Source: JBPEXY01 sp052031065
Lineage (GTDB): Bacteria > Pseudomonadota > Gammaproteobacteria > Immundisolibacterales > Immundisolibacteraceae
Direction: 5' to 3'
DNA length: 14,904 nt
NCBI GenBank assembly: GCA_052031065.1
Contig: JBPEXY010000186.1
Span: 1 to 14,904 of the forward strand
The notes beneath the pieces were generated by a model. It worked only from the letters and a program-made list of their open reading frames with translations. It had not been told where the DNA came from and searched no databases. Every line of letters starts with the position of its first letter. The first letter of the stretch is position 1. The position numbers and the translations under genes are program-made. Shown one piece after another: positions 7,363 to 12,632 of the stretch.

Positions 7363-8223
7363 TTGAAAAGTCAGCAGGACAAATCCCGCCGCTTCAGCTT
7401 CGAATTTTTCCCGGCCAAAACTGCTGAGGGAAATGAAAAGGTGCGGGCGGTTAGAGCCCAGTTAGCACAGTTGGCGCCTGACTATTTTTCCGTTACGTTC
7501 GGTGCTGGCGGCAGTACTCGCGACGGCACCCTGGAGACGGTCGCTGAAATCTGTGCGGAGGGCACGGTTCCGGTGGCGCCTCATATCTCCTGTATCGGTT
7601 CCACCCGCCAGGAAATCATGGAACTGGTCAGCCGTTACCGGGTGATGGGGGTGAAGCAACTGGTCGCTTTGCGTGGCGATCTGCCTTCCGGCAGTGGATA
7701 TGGCAGTGGAGATTTTGGCTACGCCAATGAGCTGGTAGCGTTTATTCGAGACCAGTGGGGTAGTGAATTTCACCTTGAAGTGGCGGCCTATCCGGAGTTT
7801 CATCCGGAATCGCGAAGTGCTGAAGATGATCTGCTCAACTTCAAACGCAAAGCCGAAGCCGGAGCTGATTCTGCGGTCACCCAGTATTTCTATAATGCCG
7901 ATGCCTATTTTGGTTTTGTCGACAGCCTGGAAAAATTGGGGGTCGATATCGCTGTGGTGCCGGGGGTGATGCCGATTACCAATTACACCCAGCTGGTTCG
8001 TTTTTCCGACCGTTGTGGTGCCGAAGTACCGCGCTGGATTCGGCAAAAACTGGAAGCCTTTGGCGATGATATTGAGTCTTTGCAGGCTTTTGGCCATGAG
8101 GTGACGCTGACGCTCTGTCAGCGTTTACTGGACCAGGGTGCCCCTGGGCTTCACTTCTACAGCATGAACCGTCTTGAGCCCTGTTACCGTCTCTGGCAGG
8201 AGCTGGGGTTATCTGAACAGTAA
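7363..8223 (+). CDS. metF: 5,10-methylenetetrahydrofolate reductase
   Basis: FAD-dependent reduction of 5,10-methylene-THF to 5-methyl-THF, the methyl donor for methionine synthesis. The product has 286 residues. Motifs are RFSFEFFPAKT (10-20, with the catalytic Glu14), SVTFGAGGSTRDGTL (43-57), APHISCIG (72-79), LVALRGDLPSG (100-110, with Asp106 that contacts FAD), and HLEVAAYPEFHPES, then ITQYF-type AVTQYFYN. The start is a TTG at 7363, 15 bases after ahcY. No ATG or GTG is available before the FEFFP motif, so TTG initiation is required; the ribosome binding site is poor. Translation is probably coupled to ahcY. Confidence 0.96.
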   Translation: MKSQQDKSRRFSFEFFPAKTAEGNEKVRAVRAQLAQLAPDYFSVTFGAGGSTRDGTLETVAEICAEGTVPVAPHISCIGSTRQEIMELVSRYRVMGVKQLVALRGDLPSGSGYGSGDFGYANELVAFIRDQWGSEFHLEVAAYPEFHPESRSAEDDLLNFKRKAEAGADSAVTQYFYNADAYFGFVDSLEKLGVDIAVVPGVMPITNYTQLVRFSDRCGAEVPRWIRQKLEAFGDDIESLQAFGHEVTLTLCQRLLDQGAPGLHFYSMNRLEPCYRLWQELGLSEQ

Positions 8224-8252
8224 CGGCCGCCTCCAAGTCGGTTATACACCTG

Positions 8253-8978
8253 ATGAGTGCGACCCGCCTCTTTATTGACGCTGAGCTGCATGCCGGCGAG
8301 TCGGTGGCTTTGCCTGAGCAGCTGGCCCACCATGCGCTTACTGTACTCAGACTTGGTGATGGTGAAGAGGTTGTGTTGTTCAATGGTCGGGGTGGCGAAT
8401 TTCCAGGATTACTGAGTCGAGCTGGTAAGAAAAAGGCGGCGGTTTCACTGAACCGACACGACCTGGTTGAACGTGAGTCCGTGCTCCACACCCGGCTGGT
8501 TATCGCCCTCGGCAAGGGTGACCGGACTGAATGGGCGGTACGCAAAGCGGTGGAACTGGGGGTCAGCGAGATGGTTCCGCTGTTTACTGAGCGCACCCAG
8601 GTAAAATGGAGCGCTCAGAAAAATGAGCAACGCCACCAACGCTGGCGCGGGCTAATTATTTCTGCCTGTGAACAGTGTGGGCGTAACCGCTTGCCGGGCT
8701 TGCAACCGGCCGTGCGCTTTGGTGACTGGGTGGGCGCCAGTAACGGAGGGGAGCGGCTGCTATTTACCCCGGATGCCCCAGTATCGGTGGAGCTTGGCGG
8801 TAAACCTGACAGGGTTGAGCTGGTGATCGGCCCGGAAGGGGGGTTCACTGCGGAAGAGGTAATTACAGCGACTGCACAGGGTTACCGCGCGGTGCGGCTG
8901 GGGCCGCGTGTTTTGCGCACAGAAACGGCGCCTCTGGCTGCGCTTGCAGTGGTTCAGTCACTGACTGGCGATTTTTGA
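8253..8978 (+). CDS. rsmE: 16S rRNA (uracil-1498-N3)-methyltransferase RsmE
   Basis: SPOUT-class methyltransferase using SAM to methylate U1498 of 16S rRNA. The product has 241 residues. The N-terminal PUA-like RNA-binding part holds HALTVLRLGDGEEVVLFNG (about 27-45). The catalytic part has the ALGKGDRTEWAVRKAVELGV stretch (85-104), VIGPEGGFTAEEV (191-203), and the knot segment LGPRVLRTETAPLAAL (216-231), all diagnostic of RsmE. It starts 29 bases after metF and is probably the last gene of the SAM block, ending before a stem-loop at 9016-9059. Confidence 0.96.
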   Translation: MSATRLFIDAELHAGESVALPEQLAHHALTVLRLGDGEEVVLFNGRGGEFPGLLSRAGKKKAAVSLNRHDLVERESVLHTRLVIALGKGDRTEWAVRKAVELGVSEMVPLFTERTQVKWSAQKNEQRHQRWRGLIISACEQCGRNRLPGLQPAVRFGDWVGASNGGERLLFTPDAPVSVELGGKPDRVELVIGPEGGFTAEEVITATAQGYRAVRLGPRVLRTETAPLAALAVVQSLTGDF

Positions 8979-9015
8979 GACTAGTGATTGCGACGCCTCA
9001 GGGGGATCTTCACGC

Positions 9016-9059
9016 CGTTGACTAACAAGGCCCGCTCAGCGGGGCCTTGTTAGTCAACG
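9016..9059. terminator. Bidirectional stem-loop between rsmE and the ferredoxin gene
   Basis: The outer 18 bases of each arm (9016-9033 and 9042-9059) are perfectly complementary. Allowing one bulged G, the stem extends to 20 pairs (9016-9035 with 9039-9059) closed by a TCA triloop. The GC-rich top is GGCCCGC / GCGGGGCC. It lies at a convergent junction and is symmetric, so it could end transcription from both sides. Neither strand has a T-tract after the stem, so intrinsic termination is not certain. Confidence 0.7.
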
Positions 9060-9098
9060 AGCGCCTGGTTCCTGGCAAACAAAGAAAGTTACGGTAGA

Positions 9099-9404
9099 TT
9101 AACTCGGCGTGGCAAGACTATCTTCAGGTACTTCAATTTCAATATCACCGTCGATTAATTTTGCCATGCAGGCGAGACGGGCATTTTCAGGCGCTTCCAT
9201 CTCCGCCAGAGTTCTCGCTTCAGTGGTGCCGATCGGTGACAGGTTTTCTGCCCCCGACCGGATCAGCACCATATCGGTACCGCAACTGCCCAGGCCGCAG
9301 GATGTGGCGATGGGTACCTGCTTGCCCTTTAACAGGCTCAGCAGCGAGGAGTTAGGCATCGCCATTCTCCAGTCACAGTAATCGATTACCTTGATTCTTC
9401 CCAT
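9099..9404 (-). CDS. [2Fe-2S] ferredoxin-like protein with an incomplete cysteine motif
   Basis: Small electron carrier candidate, 101 residues, of the ferredoxin beta-grasp type. The cluster loop reads VPIATSCGLGSCGTDMV (30-46): Cys36-x4-Cys41-x2-Asp44, so the third cysteine of the normal C-x4-C-x2-C is Asp. The distal cysteine is Cys79 in ENARLACMAKL, followed by the typical DGDIEIEVPE C-terminal strand. Cys10 near the N-terminus is the only other cysteine. LSPIGTTEARTL between the two parts is typical of this ferredoxin type. The start has GGAGG three bases upstream, in the 20-base gap after the heme-oxygenase-fold gene, so the two form an operon. It may reduce that enzyme or the divergent Rieske oxygenase; this is inference. 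Confidence 0.82.
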   Translation of the reverse strand: MGRIKVIDYCDWRMAMPNSSLLSLLKGKQVPIATSCGLGSCGTDMVLIRSGAENLSPIGTTEARTLAEMEAPENARLACMAKLIDGDIEIEVPEDSLATPS

Positions 9405-9424
9405 TAGACCTCCCCGTTCAATAG

Positions 9425-10165
9425 CTACCAGGTCGCGACTTCGTTAAACAGGTCGACGCCTACACCCTTGGAGATCAAGCTGGCCGCAGCGATACAGGCG
9501 TGCTGCGTATCCACATCGTCTGCCGCGACATATTTGTCGAGAACCCGCAGACCTTCGTTGCCGTGTTCCATCTCCACCTCTCCACCATGGATTTCAAACC
9601 ATTCGGCTTTTTCTTTTGGCAAGCCATAGTGTGTTACACAGGCTTCACCAATTCTGCCAAAAATGGCGGGAACCACGCTTTCAACGCCCACTGCACAGGC
9701 CGCCATCCCCTCAATCCAGGGGCGGTGGAATACGTAGGCTTCGATCACCATGCGCAAGGCGTGGATGCGGTCGCTGTACTGATAGCTGCTCCAGTCTGGC
9801 CCATTGAGAATGGCATCACCATCACCGCCGAGAGCGGTGACCGCTTCCGCCAGTAAAAAAGGGTGATCGCGTTCGATAAACGCATTTTCCAGTAACGCCG
9901 CTTTGACTGCATGGTCATTTTTAGGACAGCGGGAAGCGAGCGCGGAAACATACTCAGGGAATCCGGTGATCACCCAGCAGAGGTCCGACAGTAGTCTCAC
10001 AATGGTTGCCTTTGGCAGTTCGCCTGCTTCTATTTTCGCTACCACCGGGTGGCGAATTGCCAGGCCTGCCACCGGTTCAAGAATGTCGTTTTTGAGGTGG
10101 TTAAGCCAGGGACTCTCTACATCAATCAGATAGTCTGTGGTGACATCTATAGCTGCTGTACTCAT
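9425..10165 (-). CDS. PqqC/TenA/CADD-like heme-oxygenase-fold (iron-containing redox enzyme) protein
   Basis: A 246-residue, mostly helical protein of the heme-oxygenase-like superfamily that includes PqqC, TenA, CADD and diiron oxidases such as UndA. Family members are often misnamed TenA transcriptional regulators; no DNA-binding domain is seen. Visible are ICWVITGFPEYV-like helix SDLCWVITGFPEYV (60-73), LLENAFIERDHPFLL (91-105) with Glu93, Glu98 and His101, GVESVVPAIFGRIGE (160-174) with Glu162, and WFEIHGGEVEMEHGNEG (189-205) with His193, Glu198 and His201. These are plausible ligands of a dinuclear metal site. Spacing between the two histidines of the last motif is one residue longer than the usual H-x3-D/E-x2-H. 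A strong AGGAGG lies seven to twelve bases before the ATG. It is co-directional with a ferredoxin gene and divergent from a Rieske oxygenase. Substrate unknown. Confidence 0.8.
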   Translation of the reverse strand: MSTAAIDVTTDYLIDVESPWLNHLKNDILEPVAGLAIRHPVVAKIEAGELPKATIVRLLSDLCWVITGFPEYVSALASRCPKNDHAVKAALLENAFIERDHPFLLAEAVTALGGDGDAILNGPDWSSYQYSDRIHALRMVIEAYVFHRPWIEGMAACAVGVESVVPAIFGRIGEACVTHYGLPKEKAEWFEIHGGEVEMEHGNEGLRVLDKYVAADDVDTQHACIAAASLISKGVGVDLFNEVATW

Positions 10166-10504
10166 TCTTTTCCTCCTGGTTCCGGCTCCATACCCCGGAA
10201 ACTATGATTAGACCTTACCCGGCTGTATTGCCGCCTGGCTGTTCTGGTCAGGTAGTCTCTACTCCACCACCTTGCGGTTTAGAGGTAGAACAATAGATGC
10301 CTACACCTGGCGGAACAGGCGTCAACGATATAGAGCGGTGCTCGCCCTGGCGCTGATATAGGTCAAGTAGGCGGGGCAGCGGTAAAGCCGTGTCTTCCGG
10401 TCAGCATAACTCTTGACTCAGATCAAATGGTCAATCCATCTCAACGGCAACATGAACCTCCTGAAGGAAACCGACCTGATCAAAAGAATTGATGGAGAAA
10501 ACCG
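10166..10504. promoter_or_regulatory. Divergent intergenic region of the Rieske / heme-oxygenase-fold pair
   Basis: This 339-base spacer contains no supported gene and must hold the promoters for both divergent units. It ends with strong ribosome binding sites on both sides: AGGAGG for the leftward gene (complement of 10172-10177) and GGAG at 10494-10497 for the Rieske gene. It contains an FNR/Anr-like box at 10413-10426, a weaker one at 10353-10366, and the inverted repeat ATCAA-N5-TTGAT at 10479-10493 just before the Rieske ribosome binding site. I could not assign -10 elements with confidence. Confidence 0.5.
10413..10426 (+). promoter_or_regulatory. FNR/Anr-like binding site upstream of the Rieske oxygenase
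   Basis: TTGACTCAGATCAA matches the FNR/Anr consensus TTGAT-N4-ATCAA at nine of ten defined positions. It is centred about 85 bases before the Rieske start. A weaker relative, CTGATATAGGTCAA (10353-10366, eight of ten), lies 60 bases further upstream. The same bases include TTGACT, which could instead be a -35 element, though no good -10 follows. Confidence 0.45.
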
Positions 10505-11845
10505 ATGAGGCCTGAGGATTTAGACAAGCTGTTGGTGGACAAACCGGAAGAGGGGCGTTTTGAAGTCAGTCGTCACCTGTTTAATGATGCAGAGCTGTTT
10601 GAGCTGGAGATGAAATACATTTTTGAAGCCAGCTGGGTCTTCTTATGCCATGAAAGTCAGATTGCTAACTCCAACGATTATTTTCTGACCCACATTGGTC
10701 GGCAGCCGGTGATGGTAACCCGCGACGAGCAGGGCGAGGTGAATGCTTTCATCAATGCCTGTCCGCACCGCGGTGCGACGCTCTGCCGCACTGCCAAGGG
10801 CAACCAGAAGTTTGTGACCTGCCCGTATCACGGCTGGGTCTTCGATATGGCGGGCAAGAATGTTGAAGTCAAGGATCTCGGCTCGGGAGCTTACCCTGAC
10901 CCGTTTCTACAGCAGAGCCATGACCTCGCCGCGGTGGCAAAAGTAGCAAGCTACAAGGGGTTTGTGTTTGGCAGTCTTAGTGAGGACGTACCTGAGTTGC
11001 AGGAGCACCTGGGCCAGACCATGCCATTTATTGACATGCTGGATGGGATTGGCCCTGATGGCATAGAGGTTCTCAAGGGGCACTCTACTTATGTTTATGC
11101 CGGGAACTGGAAAATGCAGACCGAAAATGGCATTGATGGTTACCATTTCACCTCTGTTCACATGAATTATGTCGGTGTATTGCAGCGGCGGCTGGAAGAG
11201 CAGCACGGCAAGGATGCGGTGAAGTCCGGTTTTGACAAAAATGCGCTCAACGGTGCCACTGGCTGCTATGACCTTGGCGGTGGCCACGCGATGATCTGGA
11301 GTACCTTCCCAATGCCGGAAAACCGTCCTCTCTGGCAGAGCAGGGATGAGGTTACCGAGCGCATGGGGCCTGAGCGGGCGGAGTGGATGCTCACCCGTCA
11401 GCGTAACGTTCTGGTCTATCCCAACATCAATCTGATGGAGCAGGCGTCATCGCAGATTCGTGTCTGGCGACCGATTAGTCATGATCTGACGGAGGTGAAG
11501 ATCTACTGTATTGCCCCGGTCGGTGAAGCGCCGGAGGCGAGACAGAGGCGTATTCGCCAGTATGAGGATTTTTTCAACGCTACCGGCATGGCCACGCCTG
11601 ATGATCTGAGTGAATTTGAAGCGTGTCAGGTTGGGTTTACCGGTTATCAGGTGGAGTGGCAGCAGGGCTATGATCGCGGTCTGGAGCGTATCGTTCATGG
11701 TCCCGATGAAATGGCACAGACCATTGGCTTGCAGCCGATAGCCAGTGGTCCCGACATAATGGATGAAATCCTTTACCACGGCCAGTACCGCCAGTGGCAC
11801 AAGCTGGTCGGTAAAGGGCTGACGAAGGATGAGCAGAGCGGGTAA
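10505..11845 (+). CDS. Rieske aromatic ring-hydroxylating oxygenase alpha subunit, BenA-like
   Basis: Catalytic subunit of a Rieske non-heme iron oxygenase, 446 residues, strongly resembling benzoate 1,2-dioxygenase alpha subunits (RHLFNDAELFELEMKYIFE, RGATLCR, YCIAPVGEAPEAR). The Rieske [2Fe-2S] ligands are Cys86-Pro-His88 and Cys106-x2-His109 (TCPYHGW). The mononuclear iron site is Asp211-x2-His214-x4-His219, where Asp211 is the inter-subunit electron bridge; the third iron ligand is probably Asp366 or Asp367 in TPDDLSEFE. All key residues are intact. BenA-type enzymes normally work as alpha3beta3 with a reductase, but no beta subunit or reductase follows here. A ferredoxin lies in the divergent operon. 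The start has GGAG at 10494-10497. The substrate cannot be inferred; I would not call it benzoate dioxygenase. Confidence 0.92.
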   Translation: MRPEDLDKLLVDKPEEGRFEVSRHLFNDAELFELEMKYIFEASWVFLCHESQIANSNDYFLTHIGRQPVMVTRDEQGEVNAFINACPHRGATLCRTAKGNQKFVTCPYHGWVFDMAGKNVEVKDLGSGAYPDPFLQQSHDLAAVAKVASYKGFVFGSLSEDVPELQEHLGQTMPFIDMLDGIGPDGIEVLKGHSTYVYAGNWKMQTENGIDGYHFTSVHMNYVGVLQRRLEEQHGKDAVKSGFDKNALNGATGCYDLGGGHAMIWSTFPMPENRPLWQSRDEVTERMGPERAEWMLTRQRNVLVYPNINLMEQASSQIRVWRPISHDLTEVKIYCIAPVGEAPEARQRRIRQYEDFFNATGMATPDDLSEFEACQVGFTGYQVEWQQGYDRGLERIVHGPDEMAQTIGLQPIASGPDIMDEILYHGQYRQWHKLVGKGLTKDEQSG

Positions 11846-11871
11846 CGGCTGTTAACCTGGATCGTCGCAAT

Positions 11872-11904
11872 CCATCCCCGTGTTCATCTTGAGCACGGGG
11901 GTGG
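11872..11904. terminator. Stem-loop between the Rieske gene and the tag-like gene
   Basis: CCATCCCCGTGTTCA (11872-11886) pairs with TGAGCACGGGGGTGG (11890-11904) over 15 positions, two of them G-T wobbles, closed by a TCT triloop. It lies 26 bases after the Rieske stop at a convergent junction and could serve both directions. As at 9016-9059, no T-tract follows on either strand. Confidence 0.6.
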
Positions 11905-11939
11905 TTGGGCAGAGCCTGATTCAGTCCAGGGTCGAAATT

Positions 11940-12605
11940 TCAGCCGACGGACAGTGCCAGAATTTTACTGATCTGACAGAGAGGCAACTCACTCTGTTGC
12001 GCCCAGAGATTAAAAGCTTCCTGTACCTGCTTTTTCGCTTTCAGACTTTTCGGTTCTGCCTCACAGACACCTTCCCGCTTCAGCGCGGTGACCACATCTT
12101 TGGTGAGAAGATAGGTGTCTTTTCCGGCCATCCGTAGAAAATTGGCTGCGGAACTGCCACCCAGTTGACGAAACTGTTTCTGCAGTGTGTTGCAGAGGCC
12201 AACGGTATCGTTCCCGGGCCAGACGTTTATAAAGTTACCGAACCCGCCGTATCTCTTATTGATTTCTACCATCGTCTGCGCATTGGTGCGCACAGCCTGT
12301 AATTTTCCCCAGTGGCGGATCAGGCGAGCATCTCCAGCTAATGATTCCAGGGTTTCATCTGCCATTGCGGCGACGCTAGCAGGGTCAAACCGGAAGAACA
12401 CCTCTTCGAAAGTGGGCCACTTTGCATCGACCATGGCGTGTTTAAGCCCGGCACGAAAGATCCGCAGACTCATCAGCGAAAGATAGCGGTCATCGCCGAT
12501 CTGTGCCAGCTCTTCTGAGCTCAGCGGCTCGGGTAGTGATGCAGTAACCCCGTCGGCATCATGTAAAGCAATAGCGTCGGTGTGGATCTGTTCAAAATCA
12601 CGCAT
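11940..12605 (-). CDS. DNA-3-methyladenine glycosylase I (Tag) family protein, divergent
   Basis: A 221-residue protein of the Tag-type helix-hairpin-helix glycosylase family. Recognisable pieces are DDRYLSLMSLRIFRAGLKHAMVDAKWPTFEEVF (38-70), FRFDPASVAAM (71-81), ARLIRHWGKLQAVRTNAQ (92-109), LGGSSAANFLRMAGKDTYLLTKDVV (about 148-172) and a helical C-terminus. In classical E. coli Tag the corresponding segment is LEGQQAGLSW with Glu38; here it is LRIFRAGLKH with Arg48, and the Cys/His zinc ligands are absent. This is a known divergent subgroup that is routinely annotated as DNA-3-methyladenine glycosylase I, but glycosylase activity should not be assumed. AGGA precedes the ATG at good spacing. 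It starts 27 bases after the hemN stop and is probably co-transcribed with hemN. Confidence 0.8.
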   Translation of the reverse strand: MRDFEQIHTDAIALHDADGVTASLPEPLSSEELAQIGDDRYLSLMSLRIFRAGLKHAMVDAKWPTFEEVFFRFDPASVAAMADETLESLAGDARLIRHWGKLQAVRTNAQTMVEINKRYGGFGNFINVWPGNDTVGLCNTLQKQFRQLGGSSAANFLRMAGKDTYLLTKDVVTALKREGVCEAEPKSLKAKKQVQEAFNLWAQQSELPLCQISKILALSVG

Positions 12606-12632
12606 TGACTGGTCCTGATGGTCAACCGGTCA

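Noticed and set aside
9425..10165. Calling the heme-oxygenase-fold gene a TenA regulator, PqqC, or a CADD-type p-aminobenzoate synthase
   Set aside because: There is no DNA-binding domain, no PQQ genes or thiamine genes nearby, and I could not place the CADD-specific Tyr and Lys. Only fold-level assignment is safe.
10505..11845. Naming the Rieske gene benA and the locus a benzoate operon
   Set aside because: The alpha subunit is BenA-like in sequence, but there is no BenB, BenC, BenD, regulator or ring-cleavage gene, so substrate assignment is unsupported.
12187..12486. Plus-strand open frame within the tag-like region
   Set aside because: It is a shadow antisense to the well-supported Tag-family frame, with no recognisable protein features.
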